Source: Sinomicrobium kalidii (GTDB lineage Bacteria; Bacteroidota; Bacteroidia; Flavobacteriales; Flavobacteriaceae). From it: a stretch of DNA of 64,000 nt. The translations under genes and the position numbers were made by a program. This document shows positions 1 through 8,678 of this stretch, piece after piece (positions within the stretch are counted from its first letter, which is position 1; the number at the start of each line of letters is the position of its first letter). The notes beneath the pieces are model-generated. The model did not search any database and had not been told where the DNA came from. It worked only from the letters and a program-made list of their open reading frames with translations. Where the stretch lies: NCBI RefSeq assembly GCF_021183825.1, contig NZ_CP089211.1:434001-498000 (forward strand). The letters run 5' to 3'.

Positions 1-164
1 TAAGGTCAGGACAAAAAAGCTGATGAGGTGGCTATTTTTCATTTTTCTGTTTTCGTTTATTGCTTATAACCTGCATCGTACTGACCGCTTAAAAAGAAGT
101 TAATCAGCGTAATCATTGTCAATAAGGTCCTGTAATGCAGGATTGTAGTCCCGTTGTCAGGTTT

Positions 165-272
165 TCAAGTCCCTTTAATAATGCCAGTTGAAGTGTTTGG
201 TTTAACCGTATCATCGTCGCTACAGGAAGAAAATAGGGTAACCACCATTGTAAGCAATATCAGTTTTTTCAT
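165..272 (-). CDS. short putative lipoprotein, possibly a decayed gene
   Basis: A 35-codon frame opens with a lipoprotein signal: MKKL, a hydrophobic run, then LFSSC with the lipobox Cys near residue 17, followed by SDDD as in many surface lipoproteins of this phylum. It stops 18 residues later. Protein-like stretches continue in the other two frames (LENLTTG, then NPALQDLIDNDYAD before a stop near 100), so the original gene may have been longer and lost by small indels. It lies downstream of the repeat-protein genes on the same strand. A genuine small lipoprotein is also possible. Function unknown. Confidence 0.35.
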   Translation of the reverse strand: MKKLILLTMVVTLFSSCSDDDTVKPNTSTGIIKGT

Positions 273-355
273 TGTTTCATTTGTTTTGCTATAATCATCG
301 GGAATAAAGCCCTTATCTCCGAAAACAGGGCATTTAATTTTTATATATTACCGAT

Positions 356-1333
356 CTAATCCTTATCATCAGGAGTAACAAGGTTTCGGGTTATGTCATA
401 AGTTATTTCGTCAACTTGCCTTCCCTGCTCATTATACTTTCTGATTGTCCGGAATTCTTTCCCTTCTTTATAGTACGATAAATGCTCTTTCTTTTTTGTT
501 TTTCCATCCGTCCAATATAAAATCTCACGACTATACGGCTCGCTTTTTGTTTTGTCCCGGGGATAAAACACAATCCTTTTTGATAAGTTTCCATCATTGG
601 CGTAGTATTTCTCCTCCTCCAGAACTATTTTTCCTGACTTTCGGGTTATTTCCTGTTCCCATTCAAGTTTCTCATTAACGTACCTCTGGATACTCCTTTT
701 TTTCCGGCCGTTCGGCAGGTGTTTTACAGATTTTATTTGCAGAAATTGCAAACGACCGGTTTTGTCATATTCCTTATATGTAGCTATATTCGTTTTTTTA
801 TCCTTTAGCTCTTCGCCTTTTGTCCCATCTGCCTTTTCAGTACTAATATGGATTTTATCATTTTTGTATTTCCAGGTAGATTTAGCAATCAGTTGTCCTT
901 CCGCTTCCGGACTATAGTTTTCTTCATAAAGAAGAAGCCCTTTCTTAAAAACAGCTCTGACAATAACCTTTCCGTTCTGAATCATTATGGATTCTCCATG
1001 ATAACAGCCATTTGAAAATTGATCCTCAGAACATATATCCCCTCCTTCCGGTTTTATAATAAGTTTTCCATGAATTTGCCCCCGATTATTGATGTGGAAA
1101 GAAATACGTCCCGGTTTTGCGTCGAACAGGTCCATCATTGCAGCGGTGTAAAATCCTTCTGTTAGCGGACTGCCATCTTTTTTTGTCACTTCATAACACC
1201 GTTTTTCTTTATGTAGTGTCCATTCCAGCTCTCCCCGATCCATAACATTACTGCTTTGTGCCGACATAAAAAGGGGGGATAAAAAACACAGCGCAAAACA
1301 GCAGCAGTAAATAATGAAGTGATTCATATTCAA
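356..1333 (-). CDS. exported YwqK/MORN-like repeat protein (325 aa)
   Basis: Residues 1-25 form a signal peptide (hydrophobic Cys/Phe-rich core ending FMSAQS). The rest is a series of short beta-hairpin units of the kind seen in YwqK/MORN_2 proteins, for example EYDKTGRLQFLQI, YYANDGNLSKRIVFY and KYNEQGRQVDEITY. Such repeats usually mediate protein or membrane contacts; no catalytic motif is visible. It starts 40 bases after the stop of the larger repeat protein and is probably cotranscribed with it. Some family members are labelled toxin-antitoxin antitoxins, but no toxin is seen here. Exact role unknown. Confidence 0.75.
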   Translation of the reverse strand: MNMNHFIIYCCCFALCFLSPLFMSAQSSNVMDRGELEWTLHKEKRCYEVTKKDGSPLTEGFYTAAMMDLFDAKPGRISFHINNRGQIHGKLIIKPEGGDICSEDQFSNGCYHGESIMIQNGKVIVRAVFKKGLLLYEENYSPEAEGQLIAKSTWKYKNDKIHISTEKADGTKGEELKDKKTNIATYKEYDKTGRLQFLQIKSVKHLPNGRKKRSIQRYVNEKLEWEQEITRKSGKIVLEEEKYYANDGNLSKRIVFYPRDKTKSEPYSREILYWTDGKTKKKEHLSYYKEGKEFRTIRKYNEQGRQVDEITYDITRNLVTPDDKD

Positions 1334-1373
1334 TATTTATTAATTGTCAGGGACAATTATTTTACATCAACTC

Positions 1374-3950
1374 CTAATCATCAAACCCCGTAATGAAAAG
1401 GTCCCGCTTATTAATGTTTGTTTTAATCCCCAGCTTATACGACAAAACCCGTTCCCCGTAATCTTTGTATAACCCGGGATTGATCTCGGCACTGAAAAGA
1501 AGTTGATCGTCCTTGTTGTAAGTTTTCACATATACCGTATTGCTCTTTTTATGCAACCTGGAGTAAGCCTCAGACCGGTATCGGGTGTCGCACTTTACCC
1601 ATATCGTACCTTTTGTTAACTCGCCTTCATAAAAAGCTGACTTGTACCTGGGCTTGTTCTTTTCATATTGAACAACCTTTCCGTGCAGCAGGTTATCTAC
1701 CGTAGTGTAGGTCAACAAGGTATTACTATCCGGGTCATAAACGGTGGTGTGTTTTTTTCGGCCAGGCAAATGTTCGGTTACGGTTTTCACAGTAACATAT
1801 TTATCGCGCTCTTTAATTTCTGTTGTTCTGATTTCTTTGATAACAGCACCCTCTTCGTATACTTTTTCATTGCCAAAGCTGAACGTTTTCCGACCTTCGT
1901 AAGGCTTGTTATTCCTGTAGAGGAGCTGAGATACCTCGTTCCCTTTTTTGTCATAATAAATGGTATAGCCTTCTTTTTTACCGTATTTAAAGTTCTCTTC
2001 TTTTTGCTTGATACCGTAAACGAAATTGATAAAAGTACCATGCTTTTCACCGTTTACATAGTAGCCTTGTTTTCTAATGGTCTTTTCATCGCCGGCATAG
2101 TCAATATACGTCCCATGCTTTACGCCGTTTTTCATTTCCGCTTTTTTCCCTGATTTAAAATCATAGAACGTCCCGGTGGGTTTTCCGTTGGTAAAAACGA
2201 CCCCGGCAATCAACTTGCCCTGTCTGGAGTAAAATTTTGCTTCATTGTTAATGTCAATGTCTTCGCGCAACACGATTTTGTAGCCTCCCAAAGCCTTGTC
2301 ATAAACCTGTTGATAACGTTTTCGTTTTAAAAGACCACCATTTTTTTTCTTACTGATTTCCTGAACAGCGTCGGACTGTGGAAAGTATATATAAAGAGTA
2401 CCTGTTTTGGTTTTGTAATCATATTCAGCGATTTGTTTCCCGGTTTTGTTAAAGAATACATCTTTGTTTTCTTCTGCATTGGGTTTTCTCTTCTCGATTT
2501 TCTTGTTTCCGTTGCTGAAATAGGTAATACGTTTGATGACACTTCCGGATTCATTATATATTTCCGTTTCTTTAAAACACTTTTCTTCTTCGACGCCGGC
2601 TTCTTTTCTGTACTTGTAGCTGGCTTTTTCCGTTTTTTTTCCGTTTTTGTACTGTGTTTTTAATGAAATCCGGTTTTTATAGTCCACGTTAAACAGTGTG
2701 CCTTCTACCGGTGTTGGGCTATAGCCACCGTTCTCCAACCGGTTCGGGAAAAACTTCCCCCTCTCCACTTTAACCCTGAGTTTCCCAAGGGGATTCCCGA
2801 TAGTGTCATAATAACTGATAACGGAATTCTCCAGGGAAGCAAATACCTTATCTGAATTCCGGTAGTGCACTACAGCTTTTACCGGTTCGTTGTTCCTGTA
2901 GGTAATAATGTTATTGTTCTTTTCGCGGATGGTGCCGTTCAGGATACCGTCTCTTTTGGTAAGCACCCCCAGTTTCTCGCCTTCATCGGTATAACTGATG
3001 GTTTTTACCACTTCGTTATCCTCAAAAATCTCTTCGCATATTAAAATGCCAAAGGTGTTATATTCTTTTTGGTTTAGTTGATATCCCTCTTCATATGTCT
3101 CTGCCTTTTTTACCGTCCGCCCATCATGGTAAAACTCATAGCGTGTGCCATCCAGGTATAACATTCTTTCCGGTTCGCCTTCATATTGTAATACGCCCAT
3201 CACCTTCCCTTTTTCATCATAAAAGGTTTCTTTTTTCCCGTCGGTGTCAAAACTGCTGCGTTTTTGCCCGTTGGGATAAAAGGAATACGAATAAATTTCG
3301 TATCCGTCTTTGATGGTCTTTACCTTTTCCACTCGCATGGGGTCTGAATAATAACTGACTTGTATCCCTTCTCCTGAATCATCATCCTTGTTGAAATGAT
3401 AACTCCCTATCAATTTCCCTTCATTATCGTAATACACACTTTTAAAAATGCGTCCCTCTTTCATATAATTTTCATAACGAACTCCCTTCCTGTCAACACC
3501 AAAAAAAACCTCCTTTTCCCTTTTCCCGTTTTTATACGTAGTTTCTCGAAAAGAACCATAAGGTCCGCGAGGTTTATACAATATACTTACGCCGTGCAGT
3601 ACATTGTCTTTATAGGTTTCCTCTTGAGTTATTTTCCCGTTTTTATCATACCAAACCGCTTTCCCTTCCAGGTGTACGGAATCTTTGTATCTGGAAAGTC
3701 CTGTCATTTGTTTGGTACCATCGATGTAAAAATCGTTGATGCGGTACCGTCTTCGTTTTTCTTTTTTTACGGGAAGCCTGTAAAAATGGGCGTTGTCTTT
3801 GGTGGTTTTTTTCCAACCACTATCAAACCAGAGAGTATCTTGTTGGGCAAACGAGACCGTAACATAAGTGAGTAAGAGTGCTATAGTGATAAAAAGCCTT
3901 TTAATTAACGTAGTTTCAGGACTTGTGATTAATACTTTTTTCGGGTGCAT
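1374..3950 (-). CDS. large exported YwqK/MORN-like repeat protein (858 aa)
   Basis: An N-terminal hydrophobic segment around residues 18-35 (IALLLTYVTVSFAQQ) looks like a signal peptide with cleavage after AQ. Almost all the rest is roughly 20-25-residue repeats of the YwqK/MORN_2 type, with cores such as YYDKKGNEVSQLLYRNNKP, GTFYDFKSGKKAEMKNGVKHG and TYIDYAGDEKTIRKQGYYVNG. The protein is very rich in Lys, Tyr, Asn and Gly. At 858 residues it is much longer than typical YwqK proteins. It is first in an apparent two-gene operon with the 325-residue paralogue. Periplasmic or surface-exposed location is inferred. Function not recognised. Confidence 0.8.
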   Translation of the reverse strand: MHPKKVLITSPETTLIKRLFITIALLLTYVTVSFAQQDTLWFDSGWKKTTKDNAHFYRLPVKKEKRRRYRINDFYIDGTKQMTGLSRYKDSVHLEGKAVWYDKNGKITQEETYKDNVLHGVSILYKPRGPYGSFRETTYKNGKREKEVFFGVDRKGVRYENYMKEGRIFKSVYYDNEGKLIGSYHFNKDDDSGEGIQVSYYSDPMRVEKVKTIKDGYEIYSYSFYPNGQKRSSFDTDGKKETFYDEKGKVMGVLQYEGEPERMLYLDGTRYEFYHDGRTVKKAETYEEGYQLNQKEYNTFGILICEEIFEDNEVVKTISYTDEGEKLGVLTKRDGILNGTIREKNNNIITYRNNEPVKAVVHYRNSDKVFASLENSVISYYDTIGNPLGKLRVKVERGKFFPNRLENGGYSPTPVEGTLFNVDYKNRISLKTQYKNGKKTEKASYKYRKEAGVEEEKCFKETEIYNESGSVIKRITYFSNGNKKIEKRKPNAEENKDVFFNKTGKQIAEYDYKTKTGTLYIYFPQSDAVQEISKKKNGGLLKRKRYQQVYDKALGGYKIVLREDIDINNEAKFYSRQGKLIAGVVFTNGKPTGTFYDFKSGKKAEMKNGVKHGTYIDYAGDEKTIRKQGYYVNGEKHGTFINFVYGIKQKEENFKYGKKEGYTIYYDKKGNEVSQLLYRNNKPYEGRKTFSFGNEKVYEEGAVIKEIRTTEIKERDKYVTVKTVTEHLPGRKKHTTVYDPDSNTLLTYTTVDNLLHGKVVQYEKNKPRYKSAFYEGELTKGTIWVKCDTRYRSEAYSRLHKKSNTVYVKTYNKDDQLLFSAEINPGLYKDYGERVLSYKLGIKTNINKRDLFITGFDD

Positions 3951-4178
3951 ACAACCTGCTTTATTGATGATTTACATGCAAATATCCTGTAAACCCCAAG
4001 AGCATTTATCCCTGTTTTCAGGGAAATTAGTATTAGCCGGGAAAAGACTATATTTTTGCTCCTGTTTCGTTGCACCCATTCCGGCAAAACCCGGGGTGAT
4101 ATACGGAGCCCTGCCGAACCAAAAAGATAAAAAAAGAGACCTCCACGGACTGGCTTTTATTTAAAACGGTGACGATAA

Positions 4179-4877
4179 TTATTTTTGAATGAAGTCATTG
4201 AGATTTTGTTCCATAGGAGTTTCATAAATATCTGCCGCATCTTTTATGGTCATTACTGTTACGAAATCTTCTTTGGGAGTTCGTACTTTTTTCATGTTGA
4301 CTAACCAATCTTCATTTTCTTCCCGATACCCTAAAGGCAAAATTACCGTACTCTTATAACCGCTATCCTTTAGCTTTAAAAGTTCATCCAATTTTTCCGG
4401 AATAAATCCCTCTATAGGGGTTGCATCTACTTTTTGTTCTGCTGCCGCAGCAATGGCCATGGCAAAAGAGATATAACTTTGCTTTGCTGCATGATGTGCC
4501 TGCCATTCCTGCCCTAAAGTCTCATAAAGATTTAAAATGGTAGTTTTGTATTGATCCATAGTACTATGTGGCAAACCGCGTTCGTCCATCGTATAGTTAA
4601 ATACTTCTGTAACACGTGCATCGGTATATCCATCCCAGGCTGCAAAGACCAGTAGGTGTGAACAATCGGTAATTTGACTTTGATTATACGAAATACCTTT
4701 TATTTTTTCTAACAGCGCCTTATCAGAAATCACAATAATTCTGTACTGCTGTAACCCGGAAGATGACGGTGCAAGTCTTGCAGCTTCCAGTATGTATTCC
4801 AGTTTTTCCTGCGGAACGGTTTTTCCGTTCATCTTCTTTGTAGCGTAACGCCACTTTAAATCATCCAATAATCCCAT
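4179..4877 (-). CDS. nitroreductase-family NAD(P)H-dependent oxidoreductase (232 aa)
   Basis: This is a nitroreductase-fold FMN enzyme, expected to reduce nitro, quinone or similar electrophilic substrates with NAD(P)H in the cytoplasm. Family features visible are the N-terminal WRYATKKM (FMN-phosphate Arg/Lys), LAPSSSGLQQYRI at about residues 35-47, and the C-terminal ILPLGYREENEDWL loop. Length is normal. It is divergent from an HxlR regulator 97 bases away, a common arrangement in which the regulator controls the oxidoreductase. A close paralogue (WRYATKKFDP) begins at the right edge of the window. The physiological substrate cannot be told. Confidence 0.88.
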   Translation of the reverse strand: MGLLDDLKWRYATKKMNGKTVPQEKLEYILEAARLAPSSSGLQQYRIIVISDKALLEKIKGISYNQSQITDCSHLLVFAAWDGYTDARVTEVFNYTMDERGLPHSTMDQYKTTILNLYETLGQEWQAHHAAKQSYISFAMAIAAAAEQKVDATPIEGFIPEKLDELLKLKDSGYKSTVILPLGYREENEDWLVNMKKVRTPKEDFVTVMTIKDAADIYETPMEQNLNDFIQK

Positions 4878-4895
4878 AATTATTTTTTTCTATGA

Positions 4896-4903
4896 CAAAA
4901 CTA
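4896..4903 (-). promoter_or_regulatory. predicted -7 element of the nitroreductase promoter
   Basis: On the minus strand this reads TAGTTTTG, matching the Bacteroidota -7 consensus TAnnTTTG. It lies 18 bases upstream of the nitroreductase ATG, so the leader is very short. It is a mirror copy of the HxlR element at 4918-4925. Confidence 0.55.
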
Positions 4904-4917
4904 TAGTAAAAATAATT

Positions 4918-4925
4918 TAGTTTTG
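4918..4925 (+). promoter_or_regulatory. predicted -7 element of the hxlR promoter
   Basis: TAGTTTTG matches TAnnTTTG. It sits 49 bases before the hxlR ATG. The first GTAAC repeat begins at its last base and the others follow downstream, a position suited to repression. Confidence 0.55.
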
Positions 4926-4972
4926 TAACTAAGTATCAAAAAGTAACAGTAACTTTTGAGTAACAAAGTAAC
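4925..4972. promoter_or_regulatory. five GTAAC repeats, probable HxlR operator
   Basis: GTAAC occurs at 4925, 4943, 4949, 4960 and 4968 within 48 bases. The middle part also forms an inverted repeat (CAAAA at 4937-4941 against TTTTG at 4954-4958). The cluster fills the space between the hxlR -7 element and its start codon. HxlR-family dimers usually bind the shared promoter of a divergent oxidoreductase gene, so this is the most likely site. The binding itself is inferred. Confidence 0.5.
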
Positions 4973-4974
4973 TT

Positions 4975-5325
4975 ATGGAAGACAAGAATTTTCAAAGCGA
5001 TTGCAAGAAGGATATTATGGCAGTACATGATGCCATGGATGTTCTTGGCGGAAAATGGAAAATATCCATTATTGCAGTTTTATGCTATTATCAAAAAAGA
5101 AGGTTCTCAGAAATGTTGGGCGAAGTAAAAGGAATATCCAATAAAATGTTGAGCAAGGAATTAAAAGATATGGAAATGAACGATCTTGTTAAAAGAACTG
5201 TGATGGACACTCAACCTGTAACCGTTCAATACGAACTTACTGAATACGGTAAGAAACTAAAGGCTGTAATTGATAACCTGTCAGATTGGGGAACCGAACA
5301 CCGAAAAAAAATCATTGAGAAATAG
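4975..5325 (+). CDS. HxlR-family winged-helix transcriptional regulator (116 aa)
   Basis: A small cytoplasmic DNA-binding protein. The winged helix covers about residues 20-105, with the hallmark VLGGKWKISIIAVL followed by RFSEMLGEVKGISNKMLSKE. A single Cys at residue 10 (SDCKKD) matches the N-terminal Cys through which several HxlR/HypR/YodB-type regulators sense electrophiles or oxidants. It is divergent from a nitroreductase, suggesting a local electrophile-responsive switch. Length is typical. The inducer is not known. Confidence 0.9.
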   Translation: MEDKNFQSDCKKDIMAVHDAMDVLGGKWKISIIAVLCYYQKRRFSEMLGEVKGISNKMLSKELKDMEMNDLVKRTVMDTQPVTVQYELTEYGKKLKAVIDNLSDWGTEHRKKIIEK

Positions 5326-5635
5326 TTGCCTTTTCCTCAGAAAGAGATTGTTTAATTCACCGGTTTCCCATGCGAAATCGGGGGATTGTCAAGGAATAAT
5401 TTCCAAACGGGACACGAAGAGCTATACTCTCAAATGGAAATAAAAAAAACAGCGAAAAATTACTTTACTGATTTTCAGGCAACCGAACAGGTAGCTTTTG
5501 TTTTGATATGAATTGGTTTTGTTTGGCATAATAAATAATCAAACTCAAACATTAAACAAAGTTGTTTTCCAACAAGTTTACTTGAATAATTTCCCTTGAT
5601 CCGGACCCCGGGAGACCGGTAGTTGACCACTCGGG
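5326..5635. other. gene-free spacer between hxlR and the exolyase gene
   Basis: About 310 bases, AT-rich, between the 3' ends of the convergent hxlR and exolyase genes. No convincing ORF, RNA gene or strong terminator hairpin was found. Confidence 0.6.
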
Positions 5636-8353
5636 CTATTCCTTCAAATATTCCCCTGCCAGGGCCATACACTGGATGGCTGCAAGCCCCCATTGTGCCG
5701 TGGCATTGGTAGACACAGGGGCTTCCGCTACGGGGCGGAGCACCTCCGGGCCGTCAATGACCTGTATTTTTGGCGCTTTTAGTTTATAGCCCGCTCTTCC
5801 GCCTGTAAATTCGTCCCACGCCCTTCGGGCAAGTTCTTTGTCCTTTTTCCGAAAAGCGGCAAATGCCGTTAATCGTGAATGGGCCTGCCCGAGATTGAGC
5901 CTGCCCAGGGCATTGCCAAGTGCTTCCCTTTGTGCTGCTGCTCCGGCATTATAAAATTCGCAATACTGTAGCCATGCTTTTTCAAACGCAGGCATATCCA
6001 CGAGTTCCACCAATTCCATACAAATTTCCGCCAGCCCGAACACCGCACTAAGGTGGGAAGCAGATGCCCTGTTATGGGATACCTTCTCAAATTCCCCGGT
6101 AGCGAGATTCATTTTACTGCCTCCCGAGAAAAATCCTTTGGGCTGTGCCGCTATGGTCTTCATGCTGTTCAGCAGCCGGGTTTTTATCTCTTTATATTCC
6201 GTTCTTTCCCAGGCCGTTAGCCACGCTGCGGCAATAGCTCCCCAGTCCGTGCCAAATCCTACGTGAACCCAATTGGGATCATGGCTTTCCCAAACCTTTT
6301 TGTCAGTCACTTTTCGCGTAGGCTGGATCTTCACCAGGGTATCCACGGCATTGATCTGTTCATCCATCAGGTCCCCTACCCTTTCATCTGCCGTGAGATA
6401 GTAGTAATACCTCCTGTTGGCCGCCGTACTGATACGCAATTGTTTGGCGCTACATCCCCAATGCTGCACGTTATGCCTGCTCCCCAGGGGGGCATAAGGG
6501 CCCAGGTGGTGCACATCCACTTCACCGGTATGCCGGGTCATGGCTTCCGCCATCCGGAAAACGTCGGCTTTTCCCGTTCTCAGGAAATACAACCACAGCC
6601 ATATATCCGTGGACAGCTCCGAGTTGTCCCATGCAAAACCGCCCACATCGTAACGCCATACATGTCTGTCGGCATCATAGCTGTGCATAAAGTCCCCGTA
6701 ATCCCAGAATCCGTACCAGCGGTGCTGGTCTGCCTGATCCCTGTAAATTCCGAAGTACCGGTCCAGGTTGTCTTCTATTTTCCGCCCCACGGGTGTCGAA
6801 CGGTCAGGTAAGGACCATGTTCTGCCGAATACCTTTGTCTTTTGCATATAGTCCGGGGAAACCGTAATAACCGGTGGGGTTTGGACCTGGTCGGCTATTC
6901 CGGAAAACTTCTCCCTTTCGGGGGTTTCCGGCAATATCCACAGGGCCATTTCACTGGTCCGGGCTATTCCTTTGGGGGTTCCGAAACCAGGCTCATAATC
7001 TTCATAGGTGATCTCCAATCCTTCCAGTTGTTTGGCATAAGTGTCCTGTCCCATGCCATCGTGGTAAAAGCGGAGATCCATGACAGGTGCGTCCGGAGCC
7101 CATAACCAAAGTGTAACCTCTCCGGTATCCGTATGTGCGTTCCTGATATCCAGTTGTGCCGGATAGCTTTGCCAGAAGTTCCTGATGCCAAAAGCGACAC
7201 CGCCGGAAGGGCCTCCGAGGTATCCCGTTCCGGGGGCACGACGGCCAAAACCCGATTTCAGCCATCCCTGTCCGGCCTTTGTCCTTTTCCTGATCTCAAA
7301 TGCGTCAGGATGGGTTTGCGAGAGCGTATAATCGCCGAAAGCCGGGATATAATCCAATCTTGAAGCTACATTTTCGGGAAATTCGCTCAGGGACGGTGTC
7401 TTTTTACCGGAAAGCTGTGCTTCCCTGATGGCGCTTCCGGGATCCCTTCGCAAGCCGGTAAGGCCGCGGACAGCTTCTCCGAACACCCCGTCCTCCTCCC
7501 CGGCAAAACGTATGTGCCGATCGTGTAGTGCATCTTTCATGGGTACCGAAAAAGTAAATCCCAGGCCCTTTATAAAATCCTTGTTTTCATCACCGTCATA
7601 GATCACGGTGTGCATGATCCTGACCGATTCGCTATGCGCATAAAAATACAGGCGGACTACAAAAGGAAGCCATGCGTCCTTCCCCGGGGCAGCGTGTTTG
7701 CCTTCGAGCTTTATCACCGTTCTAACCGGTCCCTGCTGCTCTACGGCAACCTGCTCCATTTCTCCCAGGAATTTATCTGTGATGAGGTTTCCACCCCCGC
7801 TGTCGCTGTCATTTTGCCGGAGCATTACCAGACGGCCCTCTTTCAGGACTTCCCTGCCATTTCTGCGGACGGAAGAGATCAGCACATTTCCTCTTTTATT
7901 GACCGTGCAGGAGATCAGGCCTGTATTTATGGATATATTTTCCTCGTTTTCACTTACGCTGAGTGCGCTGTCGTACAACGATTTTTCTCCGGCGATCAGG
8001 CTCATCCCCTGTATTTTTTCACCTGCGCCTATGGCATGGGCTGTCCATTTCAAAGAACTGTCGGGCCAGTAACCCAGCGGCCAGGTCTGTACCGGGACCT
8101 GCCCTCCGGAAGTATCTTTAATACAGAAATCGGTACTTTTCTTTACCTGTCCGCGGTGCCACGGAACACCCCACGTAACACCACTTATTCTTTTTGCCTT
8201 ACCGTCTTCCAGCCAGTGAAGCGAAACCGGTTTGGCCTGTGGTTCGTTCTCATTAAACCCTATAGCCGACATTACGGTCGGGGCCAGGCAAAGTGAAGAT
8301 GACAACATTGCCGATTGTTTTACGAAAGTTCTCCTGTCTATCTTTTGTTTCAT
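5636..8353 (-). CDS. Tat-exported exo-rhamnogalacturonan lyase-like protein (PL26/YetA family)
   Basis: The start at 8353 (MKQKIDRRTFVKQ) is chosen over an upstream in-frame Met because it begins a clean twin-arginine signal (DRRTFVKQ, hydrophobic stretch to about residue 30). The 905-residue protein then shows the N-terminal beta-barrel of the PcRGLX/YetA group (VSLHWLEDGKAKRISGVTWG), a central region with aromatic runs (HRWYGFWDYGDFMHSYD, WDNSELSTDIWLWLYFLR), and an alpha-helical part with RHNVQHWG. Known family members cleave rhamnogalacturonan I from its ends by beta-elimination. The divergent DUF6250 and GH105 genes support pectin work. Periplasmic location follows from the Tat signal; exact substrate is inferred. 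Confidence 0.78.
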   Translation of the reverse strand: MKQKIDRRTFVKQSAMLSSSLCLAPTVMSAIGFNENEPQAKPVSLHWLEDGKAKRISGVTWGVPWHRGQVKKSTDFCIKDTSGGQVPVQTWPLGYWPDSSLKWTAHAIGAGEKIQGMSLIAGEKSLYDSALSVSENEENISINTGLISCTVNKRGNVLISSVRRNGREVLKEGRLVMLRQNDSDSGGGNLITDKFLGEMEQVAVEQQGPVRTVIKLEGKHAAPGKDAWLPFVVRLYFYAHSESVRIMHTVIYDGDENKDFIKGLGFTFSVPMKDALHDRHIRFAGEEDGVFGEAVRGLTGLRRDPGSAIREAQLSGKKTPSLSEFPENVASRLDYIPAFGDYTLSQTHPDAFEIRKRTKAGQGWLKSGFGRRAPGTGYLGGPSGGVAFGIRNFWQSYPAQLDIRNAHTDTGEVTLWLWAPDAPVMDLRFYHDGMGQDTYAKQLEGLEITYEDYEPGFGTPKGIARTSEMALWILPETPEREKFSGIADQVQTPPVITVSPDYMQKTKVFGRTWSLPDRSTPVGRKIEDNLDRYFGIYRDQADQHRWYGFWDYGDFMHSYDADRHVWRYDVGGFAWDNSELSTDIWLWLYFLRTGKADVFRMAEAMTRHTGEVDVHHLGPYAPLGSRHNVQHWGCSAKQLRISTAANRRYYYYLTADERVGDLMDEQINAVDTLVKIQPTRKVTDKKVWESHDPNWVHVGFGTDWGAIAAAWLTAWERTEYKEIKTRLLNSMKTIAAQPKGFFSGGSKMNLATGEFEKVSHNRASASHLSAVFGLAEICMELVELVDMPAFEKAWLQYCEFYNAGAAAQREALGNALGRLNLGQAHSRLTAFAAFRKKDKELARRAWDEFTGGRAGYKLKAPKIQVIDGPEVLRPVAEAPVSTNATAQWGLAAIQCMALAGEYLKE

Positions 8354-8678
8354 CTGTTCTTTTTTAGTGGATCTTACCTGTGCAGCGTCGGGATTGCCTT
8401 CCCGCAATATCTCAATTCCGGCAAGTCTAAGGTATTATCAGAAAAAAAATCAGGCATCCTGTACTATGCTGGTTTATCGGGGGGATAGTCGCAGAGCCTG
8501 TTTAAGCCGGTTTCAATCGGATAAGATATGTAACTTTCCTTTGCTAAAACATCACAGTACAGGATGGTTATTATGAGAAAGTCCAATATTTTGGTTTGCT
8601 TATACTAAAGAACTGCTTAAATTATATCCCTGGTTCTTTCAGGCGTCTTTTCGCCTAAAAAGTAAATAATACGGTCCT
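8354..8678. other. divergent promoter region of the rhamnogalacturonan locus
   Basis: About 325 bases between the leftward exolyase gene and the rightward DUF6250 gene. It holds a perfect 10-base inverted repeat, CATCCTGTAC at 8455-8464 and GTACAGGATG at 8557-8566, separated by 92 bases; this could be a pair of regulator sites or chance. TATTTTGG near 8588 resembles a -7 element imperfectly. No gene seen. Confidence 0.45.

Noticed and set aside
4925..4972. CRISPR-like array of GTAAC repeats
   Set aside because: Repeats are only five bases long with irregular spacing inside a promoter; they fit an operator, not an array.
6263..6811. Long plus-strand frame of 182 codons inside the exolyase gene
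   Set aside because: It is antisense to a well-supported catalytic protein and shows no family motif; GC-rich codon structure of the real gene explains it. The 228-codon frame at 7610-8296 is rejected for the same reason.
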